Made by a program: the position numbers and the translations under genes
Notes under the pieces: model-generated
What the model saw: the letters and a program-made list of their open reading frames with translations, nothing else
Told to the model about the DNA's origin: nothing
Databases searched by the model: none
Shown here: piece after piece, positions 21,517 to 32,228 of the stretch
How the letters are laid out: each line of letters opens with the position of its first letter
Position numbering within the stretch: the stretch's first letter is position 1
DNA from: Anthracocystis setariae
Lineage: Eukaryota > Basidiomycota > Ustilaginomycetes > Ustilaginales > Ustilaginaceae
Assembly: GCA_928724745.1 (NCBI GenBank)
Contig: CAKMXJ010000008.1
Coordinates: 310,001 to 374,000, forward strand
Direction: 5' to 3'
DNA length: 64,000 bases

Positions 21517-24500
21517 TTAGGATGTCGCTTTTTCAGCTTCGGGTGCGGTGCTGGTTGCGACCGTGTCGGCGGTGGAGACGCCTGTGCTTAGACTTGTACT
21601 GGAGCTGACTGCGCCACCGCCGCCGCCGCCGCCGTTGGTGGTGGTGGTGGTGGTGGTGGTGGTGTCATCCTTGCCGACCTTCTGCATAAAGTTGGCTACG
21701 CGGGCGAGGTCTACGTCGGGACCATCGCTTTCCATGGCGGTTAGTAATTCGTCGAGCATCGCCTCCACCTTCTCTTGCGCGATGTTGGCGCAGATCGCCA
21801 CCACCTGCTGACATTGCGACTCCTTCTTGGCGCTCGCCTCTTGGAGCGTCGAGATGGTGCTCGAAAGCGTGTCGAGTGAGCTCTGGTAGAAGGAGAGCAG
21901 GAAACGCAAGCGTACCAGTTCTTCTTGGTCCACCAACTCGGACGACACAGAACTCGCGCCCAGAGCTTTGAGGTCGATCTCGATTCTCGACGAAGAAAGC
22001 AATTCCGAAATGAACGAGTCGAGACTAGACGGAAGGATCGGCTTGACATCTTCAGCGCCATCGACTTCCATCGCATTCGCATCAGCCGGCTTGCTCAGCC
22101 CCTCGGCCGCCGCCGCCGCCGCCGCCGCTTCAGCTTCGAGCTCGTCGATCTTGGTCTCAGCCTCAGTCTCGTCCAAACCAAGCTGTGCAACGATAGCACG
22201 ACGCAGATTCTGTACACGTTGACGAGCCTCATCCTTCTCTGCGAGCTTTGCCTGTGCGGCCGACACAGTCTTTCGACGAGCCGCAAGGTCTCTGGTCGCC
22301 GCCTGCAGATGCGACTGGACGGTCGAGATGGCGTCTTGCTTCTCCTTGAGCTCTCGTTCAAACGTAGACTGCAGATCGTCAAGCGTAGAGCTGAGCTGGT
22401 CGCGCACATCAGAGCTCTTCATCACAGGCACCTGCACCGGCCGTGTAAGCGCCGAGATGATGTCCGATGGATTCTGCGATGCAAGATCGGCGGCTGTGAG
22501 CGGTGGCAGCGAAGAGATGGTGCTGGCACCGGCAACGGAGCCGCCATCTTGTTGAGACGAAGCCTCTCCGCCCGACTCGATGCCCCAGTCCGCTGGACGA
22601 ATGCCAAGAGCATTGGGCAAATCTTTGCGGGCGCCAACATCGAGCAGCATGCGAACCATGCTGGCGTTGCCGAGACGTGCCACGATACCAAGCGCCGTTT
22701 CACCGTCTTCGTCCTGAGCATCGATAAGGCCCTTGTACTTGGAGCTCTTTTCAGCGGCAATGTGCTCGAGCACGCAAGCAAGATAGTATCTTGCCGACGC
22801 AGCACGACCCTTGAGGGCTGCAACGAGAGCAATGTGGTGCAACACCGTACGTTTCTTGAAGTCGCGTGTGTTGAGCGAAGAGGCGAGGAGGTCGAGCAGA
22901 ACAGCAAATGACGAGGAGTCATACGAATTGGTGACGAGCACCGAGCGGTGAAGAGCTGTCTCACCGGCGTGATTACCGGCGTGGACGTTGGCTCCGCCCT
23001 GCCACGGTGGACGCGCCACGAGTGTCCGAACCAACTTGAGACGGCACAGAGCCGAGGCCCAGTGAAGAGCGGTGTGGCCATGGTCATCCGTGACGAGATC
23101 AACAGTAGCCTTGGGGCCGTCGGATCCGCTGGTGCCGAGCCCACCAAGACTGGCCTTTTCCCGCAATTCGGCAAGCAAGCTGTCGAGCTTGGCAACATAC
23201 GCGTCTTGATCGTCGCCAGCAGCGTCAGTTGCACGTGTTGTAGCCTGTGCAGATGTGGATGCGCCCAGCTTTGAAGCTTGGCTTGGGGAGGAGCTGGTTG
23301 CTGCGGTCTCGGCGGCTCCCGACAGGACGCTTTCGTCTGCGAAAAGGCTGATGAGGTGATCCCGCATTCGCTTCTCGCCCTCATCGTAAGGTTTGGGTGG
23401 AAGCGCACGATCGGCGTAGCGAGGGACGCTGCCGTCGCGACCGGCAGCATCGGGAGGGCCGACAGCCATGCGGTGACCTCGCGGTGCTGAAGCAGCGCGC
23501 AGCGATCCACCGGCAGGCCCGAGGGCATTGAGGTCCTTGACTGGCGAGGGGCCAAGCAGGAGACCAGAGTCGCGTTGAGGGCTAGTGACGCGTGAGCGCT
23601 TGGCAGCAGAGGCGCCTTGGTCGTCATCATCACCAGCTCGTTTTTGCGCAGTAGCGTTGAGTCCGTCTGGTGCGCCCAAGGAGGGCAGCGGTACGCCTTG
23701 CGGTTTGTAGCCGTAGACGTTGTAGCTGCGTAGAGCGTTTTGCTCAGCCTGAGTGGATCCAGGGGGAATAGCCTGAGGGCCGGAAGCGGGGACGGCATCT
23801 GCTGTGAAGCCGCCGAGGAGGCCGTTGGCGCCCGGTGGCATGAAGAGCGCGGGGGAGATCTCTCGCTTTTGAACATCCTTGGGTGGACGGAGCGACAAGA
23901 AACGCGGCTGCTGGCTGGGACCTCCGACATTGGAGGGCGCAGGCGAGTAGAGCTTGCTTGGCGTGGCGCTCCTGCCATCGTTGATGGCCGAGGCGGTCGA
24001 GTTGCGTGCAGAAGAGGCTGGCTTCTTGCGCTGGTAGAGTTTAGGGATCTGATCGGCAGTGGATGGGTCAAACTCGAGAATGGGCTGAAGAAGATGCGAG
24101 ACGTTGTACTCGGCAGCGACCTCCTGAGCACGCTGCAGAGGGATCCAGGTTCCCTGGAACTTGCCGTAGCCGCCTTGAATCTTCTCGTGTTCTCCGGTGA
24201 GAATGCTCTTTTCGAGGATCTTTGTTCGACGAGTCTTTTCGATGCCGGCGATCTTGAGGATCTGAGTGGCATTGAGCCAGCCATCGCCCCTTCTTCGCAT
24301 GACGGCGATGCCGCGGACGGTGATCTCGTAGACGGGCACGTTGGAGTACGTGGCGAGGTAGACGGTGGGAACGTTGCCGACAGGATTCTGCAGAGCGGCG
24401 TTGGCTTGTGCTGGGGTCATGTTCTTAAGCTGTGCGGGTGTGAGGGGCCCAGCTTGAGCCGGAGTGGAGGCGCCGTTGGCAGCAGCACCTTGACTCATGA

Positions 24501-24825
24501 TTCGCTGGAGAGTCTCGGAGGCGGCAGAAGCGCCAGGACCGGTTGCAGTGGTCATGATGTGAGTGCCGGTGGTGGAGGCGGAAGAGGGAAGCAGACCGGC
24601 ACGTTGGAGAGCGGTAGTGGTGAAACTGTTGCTTGCGCCAGTTTTGAGGGCGGAGTGAGGAGACGAAACGCTATCGACCAGCGAATTGGCAGCGACCTCC
24701 TGCACGGGCTGAAGAGGATCGACGGGAAGCAGGTGGGGATGGGCGGTATGAGTAGAAGAGCTCGGTTGGTGTGCGTGTGTGGGAGGAGCTGTTGGGATGT
24801 CGGAGGTGGCCGAGTTGATAGGCAT
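21517..24825 (-). CDS. mbp1: APSES/KilA-N and ankyrin transcription factor, Mbp1/Res type, 1102 aa
   Basis: An APSES DNA-binding domain lies at about residues 155-250 (YEITVRGIAVMRRRGDGWLN, then the recognition helix region TRRTKILEKSI and GGYGKFQGTWIPL). Ankyrin repeats follow at about 570-745 (GHTALHWASALCRLKLVRTL). A coiled-coil (about 800-900) and a helical C-terminus come next. This is the architecture of the MBF subunits Mbp1/Swi4/Res1, which bind MCB boxes and drive G1/S genes. The protein starts with a Ser/Thr/Pro-rich tail. It converges on gpm1 with 231 bp between stops. A (GGT/CCA)n run codes a Thr tract near its C-terminus. Confidence 0.92.
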   Translation of the reverse strand: MPINSATSDIPTAPPTHAHQPSSSTHTAHPHLLPVDPLQPVQEVAANSLVDSVSSPHSALKTGASNSFTTTALQRAGLLPSSASTTGTHIMTTATGPGASAASETLQRIMSQGAAANGASTPAQAGPLTPAQLKNMTPAQANAALQNPVGNVPTVYLATYSNVPVYEITVRGIAVMRRRGDGWLNATQILKIAGIEKTRRTKILEKSILTGEHEKIQGGYGKFQGTWIPLQRAQEVAAEYNVSHLLQPILEFDPSTADQIPKLYQRKKPASSARNSTASAINDGRSATPSKLYSPAPSNVGGPSQQPRFLSLRPPKDVQKREISPALFMPPGANGLLGGFTADAVPASGPQAIPPGSTQAEQNALRSYNVYGYKPQGVPLPSLGAPDGLNATAQKRAGDDDDQGASAAKRSRVTSPQRDSGLLLGPSPVKDLNALGPAGGSLRAASAPRGHRMAVGPPDAAGRDGSVPRYADRALPPKPYDEGEKRMRDHLISLFADESVLSGAAETAATSSSPSQASKLGASTSAQATTRATDAAGDDQDAYVAKLDSLLAELREKASLGGLGTSGSDGPKATVDLVTDDHGHTALHWASALCRLKLVRTLVARPPWQGGANVHAGNHAGETALHRSVLVTNSYDSSSFAVLLDLLASSLNTRDFKKRTVLHHIALVAALKGRAASARYYLACVLEHIAAEKSSKYKGLIDAQDEDGETALGIVARLGNASMVRMLLDVGARKDLPNALGIRPADWGIESGGEASSQQDGGSVAGASTISSLPPLTAADLASQNPSDIISALTRPVQVPVMKSSDVRDQLSSTLDDLQSTFERELKEKQDAISTVQSHLQAATRDLAARRKTVSAAQAKLAEKDEARQRVQNLRRAIVAQLGLDETEAETKIDELEAEAAAAAAAAEGLSKPADANAMEVDGAEDVKPILPSSLDSFISELLSSSRIEIDLKALGASSVSSELVDQEELVRLRFLLSFYQSSLDTLSSTISTLQEASAKKESQCQQVVAICANIAQEKVEAMLDELLTAMESDGPDVDLARVANFMQKVGKDDTTTTTTTTTNGGGGGGGAVSSSTSLSTGVSTADTVATSTAPEAEKATS

Positions 24826-25604
24826 GTGGAGAGATGGTGAGGAAGCTTGAGTCGTCCGCGTTGCAAAGGATCAAGCGCCTGAAGAACGAACCTGCGATCC
24901 GGTTGTCGATGAGCTAGGTGGTGTTTGTAAAGCAAGACTGGTGCGCAGAGCTGTTGAACGGCGTTGAGACGATGGTGGCTGAAACCGTCGTCGGAACGCG
25001 TGTGTGTGTGAGAGCTGTTGAAGGAGGAAATGTGGACACAGAGATAGGGGATGGGGGCCGCTAAGTGAGCCACTGCCGATCCTCTGCAAGTTGTATCTTG
25101 AAGGTGAGAAGGACAAAAAAGGAGGAGCTGGAGGATGAGAACACAGCGGATTTGCGAGCCACGAGCTACGAGCCACGAGCGTCGAGCGTCGAGCGTGTTG
25201 GCGAAAGTGTTGGATTATTTGCCGTTCAAAAGATGCACTTTTGCTTAGCGCGTGTCGATTGCAACAGAGAGCTGCTCTTTGCCTTGTCTTGTGCCATTCA
25301 GTGTCGCCTGTTGGTGCGGTCGCCCTTTGGAGTGGCATTCCCGAATGTGCTTCGCTCACACGCCCCCAAGAAAAAGACGCATCGCGCGTCGCATTTCAAG
25401 TGTCGGTCATCGATCGAATTGATTGTATAGGCATAACTCAGATCAACCAGTAGTTCGTCACACTGTGACTTGGGCATGATAGTACAGAGTGTGAGACGCG
25501 TGCGGTATCTCTTCGCTCCGCTGTGACCAAGCCAACTTGGAGGCAACTGTTAGTTTAAAGTGGCCTCGCGCCAGCCGAGCGCGTCGCGCCTTTTTTTCTT
25601 TCTT

Positions 25605-25637
<33 letters not shown>

Positions 25638-25780
25638 CTTTTCCTGTCAGAAAGGAGCGTCCAATTACTGTGTTGTACTGTATTGTTGCGGCGACAAATC
25701 ACATCGATCGGTGCATGGCTTGGCCCGGTTCCGCTTACTGTACCCGCCAACGATGCAATCACTCAAGACACTTGCCTCGA

Positions 25781-25819
<39 letters not shown>

Positions 25820-25866
25820 CTCCTCCAGTAGCGCGACGCGTTGATTGTCCCGTTCTCCAAATCAGC

Positions 25867-25914
<48 letters not shown>

Positions 25915-26058
25915 CGGTCTTCTTTGAGATCGCAAGTAGGCCGTGAACAAACATGGTTCATGGGATCGATTGAATCAACACCATACAGCGTCAAAAGTAC
26001 ATATGCAGAGTGACACAGAAGCACAGATATGAGCTTGCCCAGCATCATCGGAATCAGC
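24826..26058. other. Intergenic region with T-tracts, mbp1 promoter side
   Basis: No gene is seen. It holds two long T-tracts (about 25607-25637 and 25782-25819) and a (CT)n microsatellite (about 25870-25910). Confidence 0.6.
25590..25910. repeat. Cluster of poly(T) and (CT)n tracts
   Basis: Two T-runs of roughly 30 and 38 bases and a CT tract of about 40 bases lie within 320 bp. Such runs also carry a risk of length error in the assembly. Confidence 0.85.
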
Positions 26059-29000
26059 TCAGTACCCACCAAAGCCTCCATATCCATTATGCGGATACCC
26101 TTGCTGCTGAGGCTGCTGGCCAAAGCCCATCCCCGTGAATTGAGGCATCACGCCGCCCGGCTGGAATCCAGTCGGCTGCGGTCGAAGCGCGTCGTACTTG
26201 TCGCTCGACTGCGGTGCCGCGTTAGGATCCTTTGCAAACGCTCCTGTCTTCATCTGCTGGAAGATGTTGGTTGCGTTGAACTTGTCCTTGTCCTCCTGAG
26301 CAGCTTGCTGTTGCTGCATCTGCTGCTGCGACCCAATTCCAAACCCAGTCTGTTGCGCCATCATCTGCTGAGGATTCTGTCCAAAGTTGTTGAACCCAGT
26401 CGGCTGTACCTGCATGCCCGCGTAGCCCGTTTGCTGGCTGCTGATCTGACCGCCGGCAAATGGAGAGCTGTTCATACCACCCATCCCATTGCCAAAGCCG
26501 CTACCATTGTGCATGCCGGTGGGCTGCATGCCCATGTTCATCCCGCTCACGCCAGTCATCTGGTTCATCCCGCCCATGCCATTGTTGAAGCCCGTCATTT
26601 GTGGCTGCATACCTCCCATCCCCTGCATGCCCCACCCAGTCTGTTGCGCTTGCATCCCCTGCATGCCTGTCATCTGCATGCCCATCATACCCGTCTGCTG
26701 AGGCTGCATCTTGGTAGGCACAAACTGACCCGTGCCTGACGTGGGCACCAGAGGCTGCAACAAGCCTTGATTGGCTGGCACAGGAGCGAATGGCCCTCGA
26801 GGCGCATTCGGATTGTACTGCTGTTGAGCCTGTCCCATGAACGAAGATGCCGGAGAAGGACTCGCGCCAGGCCGGGGGCTTGCGCTCGCCGAAGGAGGCT
26901 TCATTGCCGCCAATTTCTCGAACAGCGCCGAGTTGGGGTCAGCCGGCGGGGCAGACGTTGCAGGCGACGCCGCTGCCGATGCAGGAGGCGGGGTAGGTGC
27001 AGGTGGAGCAGCCACGACTGCTGGAGCCGGCGATGCAGCCACGGGTCGAGCTGGAGTGGCAGGCTTGGTGCTTGGCGGTCGCGGGGTCCAAGCGTCGTCA
27101 TCAAAGCCGTTGGCAGCCGCAGAGCCAGAGCGGACAATCGTCGGACTCACCGTACTGGTTCGAGCAGGAGGCGATGTGGTGCGAGCGAGGGACTCGGACG
27201 CGGCGGCCAAAGAGGCAGCGTCCACATTGCTGCCCATCGTCGACTTGGGAGTAGGTCGACCGCGTCGCGTGTTGTTCTTGAGAGTACCATCGCGACCGGA
27301 GAAAAGCTGGGGTGGCGCGGGGCTGATCGAATCGCCACGACGTGCCGCGCTTTCCTGCTCCTGCAGCTTGCGAGCGAGGTCCTCGTCCGCTTTGATCTGC
27401 CTTTCCAGGTCGGCGGCAGTGTTGGCATTGGCACGGCCCGACTGGCGCGAAGAAGAGGTGCTGTGCGACTTGTCCCTGCGATACTTCTTGTCGATGAACT
27501 TGGATACACGAATGACGTCGCCCTCGCGCAGACCGAGACTGCGCAAAGTGCTACTGTCGAGGTCGCCCAGAACCGTCTCGTCGATCTTGTCACGCTCAAA
27601 GGCACTTGCATAGCGGGTGCAGTCGTCCACATCGACACCTGCAGCGAGGAAGAACTCGAACCAGTCGACGTTGCGCTTGGGTCCTGATCGTCCCTGTTCG
27701 CGACGACGCTGCTCTCGTTCCTTCTCCTTGCGACGCTCTCGCTCTCGCTCTCGATCTTCGCGCGGCGTGGCACTACCGGAATTGGCCCGTGTTTGGCGTT
27801 CTCGCTCGCGTTCGCGTTGACGTTCCCTCTCTCGTCGACGATCGTTGGAGGCAGCGATCTCGGCATCGGTGGGATTGAGCTTCTTGCCGGTAATGTCCTC
27901 GAGGAACTTGATGTCGCCATCCGACATCTTTTCGACGGCGACCTCGATGACGACACCATTCATCTTGTGAAGACGAATCTTGCCCTGGTTGAAACCGAGG
28001 AACTCGGCCTCCACTTTGAACTGGCCGGTGCGATCGGTCCACATGCGTGTGTTGTTGGGCGAAGGCTTGGAACGTCCACCGCCATCCTTAGGACGCTCGG
28101 GCGCGCTACGGCCTGTGGGGATCGAGACGTTCTTGGCGGCACGGCTGACCTCGGTAGTACTGGGTCGCTGAGTGAGCTTGGGAGGAGCTGGGGCCGGCTG
28201 AGCCTTGAGGGCCTCTCTTCGTGCCCTCTCTCTCTCCTCCATCTTGCGGCGCTGTTCAGCCTGTAACGCAGCTTCAGCGGCTTCACGCTGACGTTCGGCC
28301 TCGGCGACAGCTTCAGCCTCTTCTTCCTCCTGACGACGTCGTTCCCTTTCCTCTTCTTCGGCAACGAGGGCGGCTGCCGAAGCCGCAGCAGCGGCACCGC
28401 CAGTGGCTGCAGTCGCTGTACTTGCGTCGGTCGCTTCGACGTAGCTAGCGGGGACAACACCTTCCTGGCCAGCATCGTTCCTGACTTTCCACCAGTCGTC
28501 GTTCTCCTTTTCAAGGATGATGAGGTGCTCGTTCTCGGTGACGGTGAGCTCATCATCGCCTTGGGCTTCGAAGTCGTACATTGCGATACCGTGTTCGAGA
28601 TGTGACTCTGGTGCAGCGGCAGCCTCTTGCTTTTGGGACTGGAAAGAGACGGTTTTGCGCATGGGTGGTGGCAGAATGGCGCTGCTAGTGCGCGTAGGTG
28701 GTGGCAAGGTCGAGGTAGCAGCAGCGGGCGCTGCAGAAGGTGCAGGAGGAGGGGGAGGCGGCAGAGGGATGTGTGTTGAAGCAGCGGCGGGGGCAGCGGC
28801 GGGAGGGGCAGGGGATGCAGAAGGAGGAGGCGCAGCCGCGGCCGTGAGTGCATTTGCCTTGCTGATTTCGATTTTAGCTACGATTTGATTGGTGGCGTCT
28901 TTGGAGCCAGTGTGAAAGTCGAGCGTGGATTCGGAGAGGCCGGCCTCAGAAGACAGCTCGAGGTGGAGTGTCTTGCCCTTCTCGATCGAGTGGCCGGCGA

Positions 29001-29706
29001 TGTGAAGGACGCTGATCTTTTGGACGGGCGTCTTATCGCTTTCGGAAGCGAAGAAGAGCGAGGCATTGCCGATGCCGAGTGTGCCCTTCTTCTTCTTCTT
29101 TTTGCTGTCAAGAGCCGAAACAGGCCACATCTTGATCTCGTCGCCTTTTCCGAGATGCGCAGTCTGTGGCATCTGGATCTGCGGAACAGCCGCAGCTGTT
29201 CCGGTGGTAGTATCTGCTTCGTCATCTTCCTCTTCTTCTTCAACCTCGTGTTCGGTGATGGGTGCAGCGCCAGTGTCGACAGCCTCGGCGTCATCGACAT
29301 AGTTGGCAGGAACGTATCCGAGCCTGCCTTCACCGCCGCTGAGAGGATCGTTGCCTTGCTTCTTGACAAGCAGCCATACGCCATCCGATTCGTAGACTCG
29401 GAGCAGCTCATCCTCGGTCATGGACAGCTCGTCTTCGGTCTGCGCTTCATAGTCGTAGAGGGCACGGCTGAGACGAACGGGTTCGGCTTCTTCGACGTAG
29501 TTGGCGGGGACGAGGCCGACGGTGTCGTCATCAGGTGTGTCCTGGATGGGAGCGCCGTTGTCGTCGAGCTTGCGAAGCTTAGCCTTCCACCATTCAGGAT
29601 CGTTGGATTCGAGAATGTAGAGGTAGTCGTCTTCGGTGAGGTTAAGCTCGTCTTCAGCCTGAGCAACGTAGTCGTAGAGCGCCTTGCAGAGCGCTACGTA
29701 GGCCAT
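26059..29706 (-). CDS. sla1: Sla1-type endocytic adaptor, 1215 aa
   Basis: Three SH3 domains are present: two at the N-terminus (starting CKALYDYVAQAEDELNL and SRALYDYEAQTEDELSM) and a third near residues 369-425 (GIAMYDFEAQGDDELTV). SHD1, the NPF-cargo binding domain, is at about 549-609 (RTGQFKVEAEFLGF), followed by a SAM-like SHD2 (about 674-742, VDWFEFFLAAGVDVDDC) and a charged coiled region. The C-terminus repeats short QPTGF/QQTGM units, as in yeast Sla1, where they are phosphorylated by Prk1-type kinases. Sla1 couples cargo, clathrin and actin assembly at endocytic sites. The start is set at ATG 29704-29706 (MAYVALCKALYDY); the frame also has an earlier ATG at 29739. Confidence 0.93.
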   Translation of the reverse strand: MAYVALCKALYDYVAQAEDELNLTEDDYLYILESNDPEWWKAKLRKLDDNGAPIQDTPDDDTVGLVPANYVEEAEPVRLSRALYDYEAQTEDELSMTEDELLRVYESDGVWLLVKKQGNDPLSGGEGRLGYVPANYVDDAEAVDTGAAPITEHEVEEEEEDDEADTTTGTAAAVPQIQMPQTAHLGKGDEIKMWPVSALDSKKKKKKGTLGIGNASLFFASESDKTPVQKISVLHIAGHSIEKGKTLHLELSSEAGLSESTLDFHTGSKDATNQIVAKIEISKANALTAAAAPPPSASPAPPAAAPAAASTHIPLPPPPPPAPSAAPAAATSTLPPPTRTSSAILPPPMRKTVSFQSQKQEAAAAPESHLEHGIAMYDFEAQGDDELTVTENEHLIILEKENDDWWKVRNDAGQEGVVPASYVEATDASTATAATGGAAAAASAAALVAEEEERERRRQEEEEAEAVAEAERQREAAEAALQAEQRRKMEERERARREALKAQPAPAPPKLTQRPSTTEVSRAAKNVSIPTGRSAPERPKDGGGRSKPSPNNTRMWTDRTGQFKVEAEFLGFNQGKIRLHKMNGVVIEVAVEKMSDGDIKFLEDITGKKLNPTDAEIAASNDRRRERERQRERERERQTRANSGSATPREDRERERERRKEKEREQRRREQGRSGPKRNVDWFEFFLAAGVDVDDCTRYASAFERDKIDETVLGDLDSSTLRSLGLREGDVIRVSKFIDKKYRRDKSHSTSSSRQSGRANANTAADLERQIKADEDLARKLQEQESAARRGDSISPAPPQLFSGRDGTLKNNTRRGRPTPKSTMGSNVDAASLAAASESLARTTSPPARTSTVSPTIVRSGSAAANGFDDDAWTPRPPSTKPATPARPVAASPAPAVVAAPPAPTPPPASAAASPATSAPPADPNSALFEKLAAMKPPSASASPRPGASPSPASSFMGQAQQQYNPNAPRGPFAPVPANQGLLQPLVPTSGTGQFVPTKMQPQQTGMMGMQMTGMQGMQAQQTGWGMQGMGGMQPQMTGFNNGMGGMNQMTGVSGMNMGMQPTGMHNGSGFGNGMGGMNSSPFAGGQISSQQTGYAGMQVQPTGFNNFGQNPQQMMAQQTGFGIGSQQQMQQQQAAQEDKDKFNATNIFQQMKTGAFAKDPNAAPQSSDKYDALRPQPTGFQPGGVMPQFTGMGFGQQPQQQGYPHNGYGGFGGY

Positions 29707-29739
29707 GGTGGGCGAGGGAAGCAGGCGTGCCAAGCACAC

Positions 29740-31356
29740 GCAAGACGGCAGCGTCTATTGATGGATGGACTGAAGCTGCGTCGCACTCTGTAACCGCAAG
29801 TTCAGCCTTACGCCCTGGAAGATGCAGCGTTGGTGTGCAGAGGGATGGAGAGGTTGTCGTTCGTGTGATGGAACGAGGGGATCGAGGATGGGAGTGTGGA
29901 AGCACCAAAGGTGAAGCAGAAGCAGGATGACGAGCCGACTTGGAAGGTCAGGTTCGGCAACTGTAACCTGGTTGATGCTTCTCGGCTGGGGCAGCAGCTT
30001 GCGACAGGACAGGACAGGACAGGACAGGACTGGACAGGGGACCAGGGCTGACGATAATGATACAATACTGTAGTAACGACGCTCAGGCTGGCGATGAAAT
30101 CCAAATCAAGGTGGGGAAACGGCGAGAGCGAGAGGCAGAGGCAGAGGCAGAGGCAGAGGCAGAGGCAGAGGCAGAGGCAGAGGCAGAGGAGCTGTGAACG
30201 CTGAACAGAGACTGAAACTGGCTGTGATGCCGCTGCACAGTGATTCTCTACAGTCACAACGCAGTACCGCACCAGTTCAATTCTCTGATGCAGTTACGCT
30301 GGCAGCCTGCGAGCAACAACCGTCTGGACACGAATGGAGCGAGAGGGCGTGTGTGCGTGCGTGTGGAGGCCATTTTGGAACGAAATTGGGGACTCATTGT
30401 TGATGCGTCGACAAGTGCGTGTGTGCTCTGTGCACGTACTGTACAGTAGCAGCAGCAAAGTCGCAAAGGGTGACCGTGCGAGCGCTCAATCATGCTGACT
30501 TCCGATCGAGGACCCATGGATCGCTGTAGCTGCTGGCCTCTTTCGCATATGACTTGTTACTTACTACTACCTACAAACTACTGTTAAGTGGCCCCCTTCC
30601 GCAACGCACGATTGATCCGCATCCAGCTATCCAGCCAGCCGCTACCAGGCGATGTTAGCAACTTACTCTTTCCTCGCTCTGATACTATTCGCAATGCTAG
30701 AGCACACTGTCTCACCTTCTCTATTGAACTGTGTTGCTCTCTTTATGGCGACGCAGAATGCAATGAGCTTCTCACAGTTGGAAGAATCCGGCCGGCAAAG
30801 AGCTTACGCGCTCGCTCGGCGGGCTAGCAGTGTTAGACCTGCTTTGTACAAGTGCGTGCTGAATTTTCACGCAAGTGAAAGCAATCAGTAGAGTGTGAGT
30901 AGAGTAGTTGTAATTCGAATTCGCCCTTGTCGCAGAGGAGTCAAGGGTTGAAGAAATTGAATTTTCGCTCAGTCCAGCCCGAATGCAGATCGCTTGAAAT
31001 CGGGCTAATGTCCGCGCATGCTGTTTTCGGAACCGTTTCAGGCCGAGAGTTGACAGATTGGCAGTCTCGTCACGATCAGCAAGCACACCGCCAAGCAACG
31101 AGCCTAGTCGCCATCACCCTTTCCTGCTTGACCACACCATCACCTTTCTTGAACCTACATCTTCGAGAACACATCGTCACAGTGAGTGTCTAACACCTAC
31201 TGGGCTGTCCGACCAAACCTCATCGTCCATCTACCTCCCGCCAAACAGCCAACGCAACGAATTCGCCCATTCTCGGTTCCGCCTTCAGAGCTCTTCTTCT
31301 GACTCCATTTGCATCTACTACCTTCGTTCGTCTCTTCTTGCCGTTTGTCATTTCAG
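29740..31356. other. Divergent region between sla1 and cox9
   Basis: No gene is seen in about 1.6 kb. It contains ACAGG pentamer repeats (30004-30034), an AGAGGC hexamer repeat (about 30131-30190) and the palindrome TACTGTACAGTA (30437-30448). The last bases (TCATTTCAG directly before the cox9 ATG) look like a 3' splice site, so a 5'-UTR intron of cox9 is possible. Confidence 0.55.
30004..30190. repeat. ACAGG pentamer and AGAGGC hexamer tandem repeats
   Basis: About six ACAGG units at 30004-30034 and about ten AGAGGC units at 30131-30190, both in the sla1 upstream region. Confidence 0.9.
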
Positions 31357-31673
31357 ATGCCCGTCGGATCCATTCCTGCTATCACCGGAAAGTTGCGCAA
31401 GCGACTCATCCTCGACCTTAGCGTCGCCCTGGGTGGTGGTACTGCTCTCGGCTACGCCTACTGGTGCGTATCCATCCTTCCTACCAACTCCTCCAATCTC
31501 TCGCATCCAACTCTGCACAAAACTCAGCAGTCTTACTGACAAAGCTTTCTCACTGCGACTCGATCTATTTGTCCCCTTTGCGTATGGACGAAAACAGGTA
31601 CGGTGTCCACATTCCCCAGGTTGCCCGTCGCGATGCCTTCTACGCCAAGCTCCAGGCTGAGCGCTCCGAGTAA
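31357..31673 (+). CDS. cox9: Cytochrome c oxidase subunit 9 (VIIa family), 60 aa, one intron
   Basis: The product is a single-helix inner-membrane subunit of complex IV. Exons are 31357-31463 and 31598-31673; the 134-nt intron has GTGCGT and ACAG ends. The spliced protein begins MPVGSIPAITGKLRKRLILD, has a hydrophobic helix ending in GYAYWYG, and a soluble tail VARRDAFYAKL, all typical of fungal Cox9. Exon 1 ends two bases into a Trp codon that exon 2 completes. It converges on rtf2. Confidence 0.9.
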
Positions 31674-32228
31674 CTTTTCTTCCCACCAACAACTTTTCAC
31701 GCCTACCATGCATCGATAGTAACAATATAGCTGCTGTCGCTCCTCATCGTTGATCCCGTTGCAATCTGGTGCATGAAAGAACCTTGAAACGACACTTTTC
31801 ATGGCTGAGGATCGTCTGCAGACTCCTCGACTGTCTTCACGTATTCCATCCCGACGCTCCATCGCAGTACGACAATCGCCGCCCTTTGCACACAAAATAC
31901 AGGCTGTGAAGAAGCACCATTCTCTGCTGCTGTACAAGCCTGAACCCACAGTTCATGCGCGGACCGCGGAAGGGACACTGGAAAACAATGTAGGATTGCA
32001 AGGGTATAAATAGGCCGGGCATGGCCCCTGTCGAGGAAGGCGACATATGGATACAGACGATGGTGGAGTATACAGTGAGGGTGGAGAAAAGATGGGATGA
32101 ACCAGCGCTGGACTCAACTCTCTAGTCAGTAAGTGAGGCCAGAGTGCTTGTGGACAGTGAATGATTCGGCTTGCGCTTGTGAACTAAACCTAGTCAGGAT
32201 GATCAGTGCTTCATGTTCTGCTGGCTGA
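31674..32228. other. Intergenic region between cox9 and rtf2 (convergent)
   Basis: No gene is seen; it is expected to hold the two 3' UTRs. No clear terminator signals beyond A/T-rich patches. Confidence 0.5.

Noticed and set aside
23740..24840. Open frame of 366 codons on the plus strand
   Set aside because: It lies wholly opposite the APSES domain gene and has no family features; a shadow of mbp1 codon use.
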